The notes: generated from the letters alone by a model not told the origin. A DNA stretch of 23,725 bases from an uncultured Erysipelotrichaceae bacterium (GCA_947573745.1 CANPGX010000002.1:1-23725), one strand, 5' to 3'. Positions 1 to 8,064 are shown, counted from the stretch's first letter. Numbers and translations: made by a program.

Positions 1-555
1 TTCAAAAATGGTTTTACAATATCTCACATAACAATCTACAGTTCTTCTATCTTTCCATGAACCCCATTTTTCTGTCAATCCTAATGGTGTTTCGTAGTGA
101 GAAATAGTGACAACTGGTTCAATACCATATTTTAATAATTCATCAAAAACATCATCATAGAATGCTAAACCTGCTTCATTAGGCTCTTCTTCATATCCTA
201 GTGGGAAAATACGTGTCCAAGCGATAGACATTCTAAAACATTTAAAGCCCATTTTGGCAAATAAAGCAATATCCTCTTTATAATGATGATAAAAATCAAT
301 ACCATCGTGATTTGGATATAATTCTTCTTCATGAAGATCATAGTATGCACCTTCAGGAATACCATCAAATCCAAAAAGAGCAGCGCTTTGTTTTGTACCA
401 TCTTTTAATGTATAAGTAATACGACGTGGTAATGTGTTTGTTCCATTAGTGACAACATCATCACTACTACGTCCTTTTCCATCTACATCCCAGGCACCTT
501 CAAACTGATTGGCAGCGGTGGCACCACCCCATAAAAAATCTTTTTTAAATCCCAT
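1..555 (-). CDS. GH1 6-phospho-beta-glucosidase, partial (N-terminal 185 residues)
   Basis: The 5' end of a glycoside hydrolase family 1 gene; the rest lies beyond the left edge. The protein opens MGFKKDFLWGGATAANQFEG, the usual GH1 start in which the Gln of NQFEG lines the sugar pocket. Further on it has YPNHDGIDFYHHYKEDIALF and RMSIAWTRIFPLG, both typical of the 6-phospho-beta-glucosidase branch. The start ATG follows GGAGG at a normal distance. Family knowledge: these cytoplasmic enzymes cleave PTS-imported beta-glucoside 6-phosphates. Compared with the complete GH1 at 16831-18273, this copy has extra residues between the N-terminal motif and the YPNH motif (about residues 40-75). Both catalytic glutamates would be outside the window, so activity and exact substrate cannot be judged. 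Confidence 0.93.
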   Translation of the reverse strand, partial: MGFKKDFLWGGATAANQFEGAWDVDGKGRSSDDVVTNGTNTLPRRITYTLKDGTKQSAALFGFDGIPEGAYYDLHEEELYPNHDGIDFYHHYKEDIALFAKMGFKCFRMSIAWTRIFPLGYEEEPNEAGLAFYDDVFDELLKYGIEPVVTISHYETPLGLTEKWGSWKDRRTVDCYVRYCKTIFE

Positions 556-606
556 AAATCTTCCTCCTTTTTTATAATCAAGTATCAAAAATACTTATTA
601 CCTTTT

Positions 607-1788
607 TTATTCACGATAAGTAATATCTGTTTCACTGACAGATATACGTTTACGTTCTAAACGATCATTCACAAGTTCTGATACCACAGAGTACAGTAAC
701 GCCATCATTGGCACAGCCAACAACATGCCTACCATTCCAAACCATGCACCAAATAAAATCAATGCAAGCAATACATAAAATCCAGAAACTCCAATTGAAT
801 CTCCCACAACTTGTGGATAAATAACATATGTTTCAAAATTAGTCACTACTTGGAAATAAACCACATAAGCTATGACTCTAGATGGATCAATCGCCAGCAA
901 AAGTAGGGCCCCTATACACATCGCTAACATGGATCCAAAAATCGGAATAAGACTAAGTACCATTAAAATTAATGTATTCAATTCTGGGAATGGAAATTTG
1001 AAAAGAATAAGTCCCGTATAATACATAGCGCCTAAAATACCCGCTTCTACTAAAGTCTTGCCAATAAAGGTTGAAAAAATTTCATTTGCTTTTTTACCAA
1101 TATGCTCTACAATCAGCGCTCCACGATATCCTAAAACTGCCGTAATAAGTTTTTTCATTTGACGGATATAACGTTCTTTATCTCCTAAAAGATACATACT
1201 GATCATTAAAGAACTCATCCATGTACCAAATGTCCCCACAACTTTACTACCCCCATTGACCACTGTTGGGAAATAGCTTCCTGCCCAAGATGATACATTC
1301 TTAATGACTGTTTGCCAATTCGTTGTGAGTAAGCTTTGAATAGACTCTAACTCTGTAATTTGATAATCCATCCCTGTTTTATCTAAAAGGCCATCTACAT
1401 ATTCCACAATATTACGGATAAATAATCCTAAGTTATTAATTAACATCATGATACTTTCTGTAATTTTAGGAATAAGTACAATAAAGAACATGGCTACTAA
1501 AATGAGGGCTAATAGATACGTCAGCAACAATGAAAGTGATCTGGCAAATCGATGGATAGGATGATTTTCCTTAGTGTATTTAAGGATCAAGTGCTCAATA
1601 CGTCTCATTGGCAGGTTTAAAACATAAGCAATCCCAATACCGATGAAAACAGATTTTAATAATCCTAAAAAAGATAGAATATATTGAATCCACTCCTTAA
1701 ACGAAAAAACAAGATAGATAAATAAAACTGTGAAAACAATTAAAAACATTGCTAGTTTTGTTTTTTCTGCCATCTTTTTAATATCCAT
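607..1788 (-). CDS. AI-2E family transporter (PF01594-type permease)
   Basis: A polytopic membrane protein of about 393 residues with hydrophobic segments throughout and a longer soluble loop after the second pair (about residues 120-190). The C-terminal half has the family's look: FSTFIGKTLVEAGILGAMYY, then LILMVLSLIPIFGSMLA, then YPQVVGDSIGVSGFYVLLAL. Family members are annotated as putative AI-2 exporters or as Na+/H+ antiporters; the sequence does not say which. An upstream GTG at 1800 would add four residues, but ATG at 1788 is preceded by GGGTGAT, a good match to the 16S tail, so I prefer 1788. A sigma-A-like promoter lies just upstream. It is divergent from the PfkB kinase gene. Confidence 0.88.
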   Translation of the reverse strand: MDIKKMAEKTKLAMFLIVFTVLFIYLVFSFKEWIQYILSFLGLLKSVFIGIGIAYVLNLPMRRIEHLILKYTKENHPIHRFARSLSLLLTYLLALILVAMFFIVLIPKITESIMMLINNLGLFIRNIVEYVDGLLDKTGMDYQITELESIQSLLTTNWQTVIKNVSSWAGSYFPTVVNGGSKVVGTFGTWMSSLMISMYLLGDKERYIRQMKKLITAVLGYRGALIVEHIGKKANEIFSTFIGKTLVEAGILGAMYYTGLILFKFPFPELNTLILMVLSLIPIFGSMLAMCIGALLLLAIDPSRVIAYVVYFQVVTNFETYVIYPQVVGDSIGVSGFYVLLALILFGAWFGMVGMLLAVPMMALLYSVVSELVNDRLERKRISVSETDITYRE

Positions 1789-1808
1789 ATCATCACCCAC
1801 TTTCTTTT

Positions 1809-1837
1809 ATTCTATCATTTTTCTATATTTAAAACAA
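1809..1837 (-). promoter_or_regulatory. Sigma-A-like promoter for the AI-2E permease gene
   Basis: On the minus strand, TTGTTT (1837-1832) and TAGAAT (1814-1809) are separated by exactly 17 bases and lie about 20 bases upstream of the chosen start codon. Confidence 0.55.
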
Positions 1838-1864
1838 TCATCATAGCTAAATTCTATAGGATTG

Positions 1865-1873
1865 TGCTATAAT
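1865..1873 (+). promoter_or_regulatory. Extended -10 promoter for the PfkB kinase gene
   Basis: TGCTATAAT is a perfect TATAAT with a TGn extension. No good -35 is present 17 bases upstream, which is common for extended -10 promoters. The start would fall around 1880, giving a very short leader that carries AAAGGAGG before the ATG at 1893. Confidence 0.6.
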
Positions 1874-1892
1874 ACCCAAAGGAGGAAAATGT

Positions 1893-2789
1893 ATGAAAAA
1901 AACACTGATTATCGGTTCAACTGTAGTAGATGTCATCATTCATATTAATCATCTTCCTGTATCTCAAGAAGATATTCATATTTCATCTTGGCGTATGTCC
2001 TTAGGAGGATGCGCTTATAATGCATCCCATGCTATGAACTTATTTCATGCATCTTATCTTTTATGTTCACCTATTGGTGAAGGTCCTTATGGGCAATTTA
2101 TCAAAGATGAATTTAAGAAACAAGGATTACCGACACCTATCTTAATTTCTGATCAAGAAAATGGTTTCTGTCTTTGTGCCGTGGAAAGTCATGGTGAAAG
2201 AACATTCATGTCTTATCATGGTGTTGAATATACTTTTAATAAGGCGTGGTTAGATGGTATGGATCTTTCATCTGTCGATAGTGTCTATATATGCGGTTTA
2301 GAAATTGAAGAGAAAACAGGTGATGCTATCATTGAATTCTTAGAAGAGCATCCTCAATTCACTGTTTATTTTGCTCCCGGACCACGTATCCACCAAATAA
2401 AACCAGAACGGCTATCTCGGTTATTTAAACGTCGTTGTATCTTACATTTAAATGATGAAGAAGCTTTAAGTTATTCCTCTAAATCATCTATTTTAGAAAG
2501 TGCGCAATATCTCTATCATTTAACAAATGCTCCAGTAATTATCACTTTAGGAAAAGAAGGAGCTTACTTCTTTGATGGTCAACAATCTATGACCATCAAA
2601 GGTTATCCTAGTCAAGTAACAGACACCATTGGTGCTGGTGATAGTCATATTGGTGCTATCATGGCTTGTCGCCAACAAGGTGATTCATGGCATGACGCCA
2701 TTAGTAAAGCAAATCGTCTTTCTAGTGAAGTTGTTCAAATTTCTGGTGCATGTTTATCACAAGAACAATTTGACACGATTATTTTTTAA
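1893..2789 (+). CDS. PfkB-family carbohydrate kinase
   Basis: A 298-residue ribokinase-fold sugar or nucleoside kinase. The N-terminal PfkB signature is visible as LGGCAYNASHAMNLF (about residues 37-51). The C-terminal signature is DTIGAGDSHIGA, with Asp250 of GAGD as the expected catalytic base. ITLGKEGAYFF before it is the usual strand-turn of the nucleotide-binding half. Length is normal. The substrate cannot be told from these motifs: ribokinase, fructokinase and nucleoside-kinase subgroups share them. The start is fixed by AAAGGAGG. The small membrane protein gene begins 17 bases after the stop with its own AAGGAGG and no promoter between, so the two are probably co-transcribed up to the terminator at 3150. 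Confidence 0.93.
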   Translation: MKKTLIIGSTVVDVIIHINHLPVSQEDIHISSWRMSLGGCAYNASHAMNLFHASYLLCSPIGEGPYGQFIKDEFKKQGLPTPILISDQENGFCLCAVESHGERTFMSYHGVEYTFNKAWLDGMDLSSVDSVYICGLEIEEKTGDAIIEFLEEHPQFTVYFAPGPRIHQIKPERLSRLFKRRCILHLNDEEALSYSSKSSILESAQYLYHLTNAPVIITLGKEGAYFFDGQQSMTIKGYPSQVTDTIGAGDSHIGAIMACRQQGDSWHDAISKANRLSSEVVQISGACLSQEQFDTIIF

Positions 2790-2806
2790 TTATTAAGGAG
2801 GCTTTT

Positions 2807-3145
2807 ATGAAAAAAATATGTATTTCTCTATTGGTCAATGGTTTTGGCCTCTATCTTATTTCTCAATTATTCCCAACCATTGCATTTGAAAAAGAAGCAC
2901 TTGTCTTCTTAACTCTAATATTTGGTTTACTCAACATTACTGTTAAACCCATTCTTAAACTTTTGTCTTTACCTATTACATTATTAAGTTTAGGTTTATT
3001 CACACTCGTTATCAATGGTTTAATGTTGTATATGGCATTGAATATTGCAACACCTCTTGAAAATATTGATTTTGGAACATGCATTATTGCAGGATTTGTA
3101 TTTTCTATTATTAATACGGCTTTAAATGCTGTATTCAAAAAATAG
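2807..3145 (+). CDS. Phage-holin-family-like small membrane protein (PF04020 type)
   Basis: A 112-residue protein made almost entirely of hydrophobic segments (about residues 5-24, 28-44, 52-76 and 88-109), giving four membrane helices. The N-terminal pattern VNGFGLYLISQLFP and the middle LNITVKPILKLLSLPITLLSLGLF match the YvlD/PF04020 group, named after a mycobacteriophage holin but usually encoded by ordinary bacterial chromosomes. No phage genes are nearby, so a lysis role is unlikely. The ribosome binding site AAGGAGG is eight bases before the ATG. It follows the PfkB gene closely and is closed by a strong terminator. Its cellular function is unknown. Confidence 0.87.
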   Translation: MKKICISLLVNGFGLYLISQLFPTIAFEKEALVFLTLIFGLLNITVKPILKLLSLPITLLSLGLFTLVINGLMLYMALNIATPLENIDFGTCIIAGFVFSIINTALNAVFKK

Positions 3146-3149
3146 TATT

Positions 3150-3174
3150 AGCACCTTATGGAGGTGCTTTTTTA
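3150..3174 (+). terminator. Rho-independent terminator after the PfkB/holin-like pair
   Basis: AGCACCT and AGGTGCT form a 7-bp stem with a five-base loop, followed directly by a run of T on the plus strand. Confidence 0.9.
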
Positions 3175-3179
3175 ATCAC

Positions 3180-3209
3180 TAAAAAAGAAAAGATCCCATG
3201 ATCTTTTCT
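3180..3209 (-). terminator. Rho-independent terminator after the His-rich gene
   Basis: AGAAAAGATC / GATCTTTTCT is a perfect 10-bp stem (3186-3195 with 3200-3209) around CCAT. On the minus strand it is followed by a T run (the A run at 3181-3186). It lies right after the stop codon of the minus-strand gene at 3211. Confidence 0.9.
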
Positions 3210-3210
3210 A

Positions 3211-3810
3211 TTATTTAAGTGTTCCTTGATAAAATACATGATCAAAATGGGCTTCTCGAAGAACGCTCCCCTTCTTGACTAATCTTATATCCATTTGATC
3301 ACCATAACATTTTTGTGGACGAAACACCATCTCTAAGATAGATTGTCCTTGACGATAATGGTTGTGCCAATCATAAAAAGGTTGTGTACAATAAAGTCTA
3401 TCTCCTATTTTCCAATATCCCTTGAGTATTCTTTTTCCAATACGATGAAAACATACAATCTCGTCTTGACACATTGCATGTATAAAAAATGAATCCTTTC
3501 TCCTTTCTTCAAAATAGACATGGCCATGTTTAAAGGTCATATCTATATGATTCACGTGTAAATGTCCATGAACATGTCCCCAATAACTATGGTGAGGTAA
3601 ACTTATCCATTGATCAAAATATAAACAAATGTTCAATAAATCATAAAAGTCCTCATCTTTATAACCAAAACCATGTTCAGATAAGTGTATATGTCCATGA
3701 TTTTTTAAACAAAATTTTTCTTTTTCAGTGATGATTTCTATTTTCAGCTCATTGAAATAAATCATCACCCAAGTATCATTTTCCTTAATATTTAAATAAT
3801 AGCTTTTCAT
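3211..3810 (-). CDS. Histidine-rich protein of unknown function
   Basis: I do not recognise this family. The product is about 199 residues with no signal peptide or membrane segment, so probably cytoplasmic. It carries about 20 histidines, many alternating as in HGHIHLSEHGFGY, GHVHGHLHVNH and KHGHVYFEE. This looks like beta strands with His on one face and could bind a metal, though that is inference. Aromatic residues and tryptophans are also frequent. The gene follows the GNAT acetyltransferase and is probably co-transcribed with it. The start is uncertain: ATG at 3810 has no clear ribosome binding site; TTG codons at 3819 (with AGAAGG upstream) and 3840 (seven bases after the acetyltransferase stop) are alternatives. 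A strong terminator follows. Confidence 0.75.
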   Translation of the reverse strand: MKSYYLNIKENDTWVMIYFNELKIEIITEKEKFCLKNHGHIHLSEHGFGYKDEDFYDLLNICLYFDQWISLPHHSYWGHVHGHLHVNHIDMTFKHGHVYFEERRKDSFFIHAMCQDEIVCFHRIGKRILKGYWKIGDRLYCTQPFYDWHNHYRQGQSILEMVFRPQKCYGDQMDIRLVKKGSVLREAHFDHVFYQGTLK

Positions 3811-3847
3811 CTCTATCAATATATGAAAAACCTTCTTCAAATAGTCA

Positions 3848-4285
3848 TCAATGATCTTTAATCATCTGCATATAAGGAAGAACTTTAAAACCTCTTTTTT
3901 GATAAAGGGCTATAGCGTGTTGATTATCCTCAACGACTTCTAAACGATAACGTGCTGTATGAGGATACTGTTCTTCTAAAAAGTTAAAAAAAGCTTTTCC
4001 TAACCCTTGATGTTGAAAGGCCTCTCGAATATACAATTCTTCGATCCAGACAATAGGTCCCCCTGCTTCTGGAGAAAAAGATTTTGAAAGTAATGCATAT
4101 CCTGCAACTTGTTCATCTTTCTCTATTAAATAACCTTCTAAATAAATATCCCTTTTAAATATCTCATCTAATGTATTTTGATGAAAGCATGGATCTACAG
4201 GTTCATGAACTGCATCTGAATGATAAAACTCCTGCATTAATTCAAAACAAATGTCTCGATATGATTCCGTCATTTTTATAAACAT
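3848..4285 (-). CDS. GNAT-family N-acetyltransferase
   Basis: A 145-residue single-domain Gcn5-related acetyltransferase. Strand four leads into the acetyl-CoA pyrophosphate loop HQGLGKAFFNFL (Q/RxxGxG/A motif, residues 92-97), preceded by VWIEELYIREAFQ. The C-terminal part VEDNQHAIALYQKRGFK is the conserved end of the fold (N-x-x-A-x-x-x-Y-x-x-x-G-F). The substrate is unknown; members modify amines on small molecules, antibiotics or protein N-termini. The start is set by AAGGAGG. A good promoter lies upstream, and the His-rich gene follows within a few bases, so this is the first gene of a two-gene unit. Confidence 0.92.
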   Translation of the reverse strand: MFIKMTESYRDICFELMQEFYHSDAVHEPVDPCFHQNTLDEIFKRDIYLEGYLIEKDEQVAGYALLSKSFSPEAGGPIVWIEELYIREAFQHQGLGKAFFNFLEEQYPHTARYRLEVVEDNQHAIALYQKRGFKVLPYMQMIKDH

Positions 4286-4305
4286 CTTCTTACCTCCTTA
4301 TTTTC

Positions 4306-4334
4306 ATTATACCAAGGTATGTTTTTTTCATCAA
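4306..4334 (-). promoter_or_regulatory. Sigma-A promoter for the acetyltransferase gene
   Basis: On the minus strand TTGATG (4334-4329) and TATAAT (4311-4306) are spaced by 17 bases, and TGG before the -10 adds an extended element. A plus-strand TATAAT at 4362-4367, just before the divergent gene, may serve that gene, but its -35 is weak. Confidence 0.75.
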
Positions 4335-4389
4335 AGGATAGAATTTTATTTTTAAACATATTATAATGAACAACAAGGGGGATGATTGC

Positions 4390-5316
4390 ATGAAAACATT
4401 AAAAAAATTTGCTGAACTCCATAACTTTAGCGTCGACCAACAAAGACGTGCATGTTATGGAAGATACAACGGTTATGATATTATCATCATGAACCTTCAA
4501 AATCAAAAAAACTATATGATACAATTAAGCGTATGTCATCCGGACGCTCAGGTTACTCAAGAAGCTAAAAATTATACTTTCAGTTTAGCGAGTCAATATG
4601 AAGGTGTCCATTATGCCAACTATGCTTCACCTAACTTAACGATTAGTGTTAAAAGGAACAGTAAAAGTGGACCTAACTTAGATATGCTAGTCGATGTTGT
4701 AACACGTTATCTAGCGCAACATCAATTTCAAAATTGTTGTCAGACTTGCCAACAAACTTCGTCCACAGCTTTCTATAGCGTTCAAGGAAAACCTTATATC
4801 TTATGTCCTGAATGCTTTAATAAAGTTAGTTCTTCAATGATGCATAGACAATCTGAAGCGCCTAAAGAAAATGTCGCTTTAGGTACACTAGGGGCTTTTT
4901 TAGGATCTTTAGTCGGCGTCGTTTTATGGATGATTTTATATCGCATTTGCATTATTGCTGCCATCTGTGGTGCTTTGATGGTTTATTGTAGTATTCGTGG
5001 CTATGAAAAATTGGGTCATGTCCTAACTAAAAAGGGACTGATCATCAGTACATTGATTTGTATTTTGATGATTTTTATTGCCGAGTATGCTAGTTTAGCG
5101 ATTGAAGTTTATATTCAACTTAAAGATATCTATGTGATGAGTATCATCGAAGCATTAGAAGTTACACCTTCATTCTTAGGTGACTCCAATGTATTACCTT
5201 ATTTTATCAAAGATTTAGTGATTGGTTACTTGTTCCTCATCATTACAAGTGCTTCATCTATTCGTAATATAGGTCATCAATTAAATACACAAGATGAAGT
5301 CGCAAGGCTCTATTAA
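4390..5316 (+). CDS. Zinc-ribbon membrane protein of unknown function
   Basis: A 308-residue protein with three parts. Residues 1-110 form a soluble alpha/beta region with no recognised motif. Residues 117-142 hold two CxxC pairs (Cys117/Cys120 and Cys139/Cys142, spaced 18 residues), a likely zinc ribbon. From about residue 163 there are about four hydrophobic segments (163-183, 184-203, 215-238, 272-292). The topology suggests a cytoplasmic N-terminal domain anchored to the membrane. An in-frame ATG at 4366 would add eight residues, but AAGGGGGA sits just before the ATG at 4390, so I start there. A TATAAT lies at 4362-4367. I cannot name a function. Confidence 0.85.
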   Translation: MKTLKKFAELHNFSVDQQRRACYGRYNGYDIIIMNLQNQKNYMIQLSVCHPDAQVTQEAKNYTFSLASQYEGVHYANYASPNLTISVKRNSKSGPNLDMLVDVVTRYLAQHQFQNCCQTCQQTSSTAFYSVQGKPYILCPECFNKVSSSMMHRQSEAPKENVALGTLGAFLGSLVGVVLWMILYRICIIAAICGALMVYCSIRGYEKLGHVLTKKGLIISTLICILMIFIAEYASLAIEVYIQLKDIYVMSIIEALEVTPSFLGDSNVLPYFIKDLVIGYLFLIITSASSIRNIGHQLNTQDEVARLY

Positions 5317-5341
5317 AACATCTTCTCAAAAGATGTTTTTT
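5315..5341 (+). terminator. Hairpin terminator between the zinc-ribbon gene and the MATE gene
   Basis: AAAACATCTT (5315-5324) pairs with AAGATGTTTT (5330-5339) around a five-base loop, ending in a T run. It begins over the stop codon of the upstream gene. Only about 20 bases separate it from the next ATG, too little for a separate promoter, so it may be a partial terminator. Confidence 0.8.
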
Positions 5342-5360
5342 ATTAAAGAGGGTATAAAAA

Positions 5361-6716
5361 ATGATAGAAGAAAATAGTTTAACTAAAGGACCCACTTTAA
5401 AAACACTTCTTGTTTTTGTCGTCCCATTTTTGATTGCTAATGTCTTACAATCACTTTATGGGGCTATAGATTTATGGGTCGTTGGACAATATAGTGAGGC
5501 CAGTAGCGTTGCTGCTGTTTCAACAGGTACACAAGTCACACAAATCATCACCAGTTTGATGACAGGGTTGACTTTAGGAAGTACGATCCTTGTTGGGCAG
5601 TATATCGGTTCTAAACAATCCGAACAACTCAAAGCGGCTATAAGTACTTCATTAGTTCTTTTCTTTATAGTTTCTTGTTTCATTACAGCATTAATGCTTC
5701 TATTTGAAAAAGAACTTCTCGCATTATTGAATACACCTGATAGTTCTTTTCATGAAACCATGCAATATATCACCATCTGTTCTTTAGGTAATATCTTTAT
5801 CTGCGAATACAATGCCATTAGTTCTATTTTACGTGGATATGGGGATTCTAAACGTCCTATGTATTTTGTCGCTATATCTTGTCTATGTAATGTTTTTTTA
5901 GATATTCTTTTTGTTAAATATTTTAAGATGAGTGTTCGTGGCACCGCTTATGCAACCATTATTTCTCAGGCGATCAGTATGGTCATTGCCATCATGTATT
6001 TAAAACGAAAAACAAATATTTTTGATTTCAAACTTTCAAGTTTTAAGCTTGATAGGTATCAAGTCAAACGTTTAGCAAGCATTGGGATTCCCATTTCCTT
6101 TCAAGAACTCATGGTACGTATTTCTTTTCTTTACCTAACCATGATGATGAATCGTTGTGGGCTTTATGCTGCTGCTATCGTTGGTATTAGTAGTAAGTTT
6201 GATGTCTTTGCCATGTTATCAGCAACTTCTATGGCGAGTGCCCTTTCTGCTATGACCGCCCAAAATATGGGGGCGCATCAAATGAAACGCGCTAATCGAT
6301 CACTATATTACGGCTTAAGTTTTGCTTTAGTTATAGCCTCATGCTTCTTTTTATGGGCACAATGGTCTCCAGAAACCATGATTGGTCTTTTCTCTAAAGA
6401 CGCTACTGTCATTTCTACGGGGATTCCGTTCTTTAAGACATGCAGTTATGATTATCTCTTTGTGACGATTGTCTTTTGTCTTAATGGTTATCTTAATGGT
6501 AGAGAAAAAACTGTATGGACCATGGTGAGCTGTAGTAGTGGCGCTTTATTATTGCGTATGCCTATGGTTTATTACTTAAGTCATCACTATCCTTCTCAAT
6601 TAGGGATGCTCGGCTGTGTTGCTCCTATTGTTTCTTGTATCATGGCTATTTATACCCTCATCTATGTTTTATATTTAAATAAAAAAGATAATACTGTCAT
6701 ATTTCCCGGGGAATAA
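5361..6716 (+). CDS. MATE family efflux transporter
   Basis: A 451-residue protein with about twelve membrane helices, the normal MATE size. The N-terminal half begins PTLKTLLVFVVPFLIANVLQ and continues with LYGAIDLWVVGQYSEASSVA, the hallmark of the DinF/NorM-like branch found in Firmicutes. The second half has a matching repeat with NMGAHQMKRANRSLYYGL. Family knowledge: MATE proteins export cationic drugs, metabolites or cell-wall intermediates using Na+ or H+ gradients; the substrate here is unknown. The ribosome binding site is weak (AGAGGG). No promoter is visible between it and the hairpin at 5315, so expression probably depends on read-through from upstream. Confidence 0.95.
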   Translation: MIEENSLTKGPTLKTLLVFVVPFLIANVLQSLYGAIDLWVVGQYSEASSVAAVSTGTQVTQIITSLMTGLTLGSTILVGQYIGSKQSEQLKAAISTSLVLFFIVSCFITALMLLFEKELLALLNTPDSSFHETMQYITICSLGNIFICEYNAISSILRGYGDSKRPMYFVAISCLCNVFLDILFVKYFKMSVRGTAYATIISQAISMVIAIMYLKRKTNIFDFKLSSFKLDRYQVKRLASIGIPISFQELMVRISFLYLTMMMNRCGLYAAAIVGISSKFDVFAMLSATSMASALSAMTAQNMGAHQMKRANRSLYYGLSFALVIASCFFLWAQWSPETMIGLFSKDATVISTGIPFFKTCSYDYLFVTIVFCLNGYLNGREKTVWTMVSCSSGALLLRMPMVYYLSHHYPSQLGMLGCVAPIVSCIMAIYTLIYVLYLNKKDNTVIFPGE

Positions 6717-6722
6717 TAGATC

Positions 6723-6751
6723 ATCCTCATTTGCTAGGATCCTCTTTTTTT
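6723..6751 (+). terminator. Weak terminator after the MATE gene
   Basis: ATCCT and AGGAT form a short 5-bp stem (6723-6727 with 6736-6740), followed after CCTC by a run of seven T. The stem is short, so this is tentative. A TGTTAAAAT at 6751-6759 just after it may be the extended -10 of the next gene. Confidence 0.4.
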
Positions 6752-6784
6752 GTTAAAATATATTGATAGGAGGAAAAGAACACT

Positions 6785-7576
6785 ATGTTACTCATCATTG
6801 CAGGTATAGGTTTTATACTATTATGGATGTATATTCAATACACCCATACTCATATGAAAAAAGTAGAGCAAGTCACAGCGACCGTCATTTTCTCAAATCA
6901 TATCATCGATCAAAATAAAAAAGGACGGATGATCAAAGATATGTATTACACCATGGTTGAGTTTGAATATCATGGAAAAAAGATACGTAAACATATAGAT
7001 GAAGCCTACCAAGAAGGAGATACCCTGATAGGTTATTATGATGCTAAAAAAGATGAATTCATGAGCGAAGATACTTTGAACCTTCATCATAGTAAAGGAA
7101 GTCATCTCATCTTGGTTTTTGGATTATTTATGTTCTTTTTTGGCCTTTTGCTTTATTTTGTGCAATTCGACTTCATCCTTTCAGAAGCTTTCTTAGATGA
7201 TATATTACCTTATTTCATTGCCCTGGGATTTATCCTTTGTGGAGGTTACATGGCTTATAAAGATAAACCGATGAAGATTCCTTCAGAATGGGAAACAATC
7301 AAAGCCACAGTTATTGATATCAAAGAAGAATGGGTCGATAAAGGTTATCTTTATTTTCCTAGTTATGCTTATACTTATCATGATGAAGAAGCTATTTTCC
7401 ATAGTAAAAAAGGAAGAAATCCTATTCATATGAAAGAAGGAGATATGATAGATCTCTATTATGATAAAACTGATGAAAGTATCCATGAAAAAATTGAGCC
7501 TTCTATGGCCTATAAAACGGGATTATTTTTTGTAGGTTTTGGTATCCTATTAATGATTGCTTATACTCTTTTTTAA
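6785..7576 (+). CDS. DUF3592-like membrane protein with an internal duplication
   Basis: A 263-residue protein built from two similar halves. Each half has a membrane segment, then a small beta domain: first half residues 1-20 then about 30-100 (ATVIFSN, MVEFEYHGKKIRKHI, GDTLIGYYDAKKDEF); second half about 107-155 (two helices) then about 168-240 (ATVIDIKEEW, SYAYTYHDEEAIFHS, GDMIDLYYDKTDESI). A last helix closes the protein. The ATV...YxY...GDxIxxYYD pattern is that of DUF3592-type proteins, for which no function is established. The start is supported by AGGAGG. The gene stands alone between the weak terminator at 6723 and the strong one at 7597. Confidence 0.82.
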   Translation: MLLIIAGIGFILLWMYIQYTHTHMKKVEQVTATVIFSNHIIDQNKKGRMIKDMYYTMVEFEYHGKKIRKHIDEAYQEGDTLIGYYDAKKDEFMSEDTLNLHHSKGSHLILVFGLFMFFFGLLLYFVQFDFILSEAFLDDILPYFIALGFILCGGYMAYKDKPMKIPSEWETIKATVIDIKEEWVDKGYLYFPSYAYTYHDEEAIFHSKKGRNPIHMKEGDMIDLYYDKTDESIHEKIEPSMAYKTGLFFVGFGILLMIAYTLF

Positions 7577-7596
7577 AAAAGAAATATTTTATGACT

Positions 7597-7622
7597 GCTT
7601 CCTTTTAAGGAAGCATCTTTTT
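7597..7622 (+). terminator. Rho-independent terminator after the DUF3592-like gene
   Basis: GCTTCCTT / AAGGAAGC is an 8-bp perfect stem with a TT loop, followed by ATC and a T run. The hairpin overlaps the last codons and stop of the convergent phosphoesterase gene. Confidence 0.85.
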
Positions 7623-8036
7623 TTCAAGATGATATCCTTCTTTTTCTAAATATAAAATGGCATAAGTCAGTGGTAATGAAAATCGTCTTCTACCACAACT
7701 ACCAGGATTTAAATAAACAACATTCTCTTTTTTCTCACATGTATATTGATGAGAATGGCCATAGATATAAAAATCCACATCAGTTACCAATATTTTTTTC
7801 TGATGTGTCAAATAAAAAGAATAATCTAAGATTTTGAAATTCAATGTCTCTGGTAAATCTAAAGTATCATTATTACCTCTTACAATATACAAAGGTGCTA
7901 TACTTTGCAATTTTTCTATAATGTTGTAAGTTGTAATATCACCAGCATGAATGATTGCATCACATGTTTCTAAATCATGGACAACTTCTTTTCTTAAAAC
8001 GTTATGGGTATCTGAAATAATTCCTATTTTCATCAT
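7605..8036 (-). CDS. YfcE/MJ0936-type metallophosphoesterase
   Basis: A 143-residue calcineurin-like phosphoesterase of the small bacterial subfamily. All metal and active-site motifs are present: DTH (Asp9, His11), GD (Asp33), GNND (residues 54-57), His78 and GHSH (His94, His96). Family knowledge: these enzymes bind two metals such as Mn2+ and hydrolyse phosphodiesters; the physiological substrate is usually unknown. A longer reading from 8090 is possible, but AGGAGAG lies just before the paired ATGs at 8036 and 8033, so I take 8036. The gene is divergent from the DUF305 gene. Confidence 0.93.
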   Translation of the reverse strand: MMKIGIISDTHNVLRKEVVHDLETCDAIIHAGDITTYNIIEKLQSIAPLYIVRGNNDTLDLPETLNFKILDYSFYLTHQKKILVTDVDFYIYGHSHQYTCEKKENVVYLNPGSCGRRRFSLPLTYAILYLEKEGYHLEKKMLP

Positions 8037-8064
8037 TTTTTCTCTCCTAATAGATATCTTTATG

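Noticed and set aside
580..596. AAGTAT / ATACTT hairpin between the AI-2E and GH1 genes
   Set aside because: Only a 6-bp AT stem with no adjacent T run; not enough to call a terminator.
2863..3138. Minus-strand ORF of 91 codons
   Set aside because: Fully inside the holin-like gene on the other strand, with no ribosome site; antisense shadow.
2807..3145. Prophage lysis gene because of the holin-family name
   Set aside because: No endolysin, tail or integrase genes nearby; the PF04020 type is common in ordinary chromosomes.
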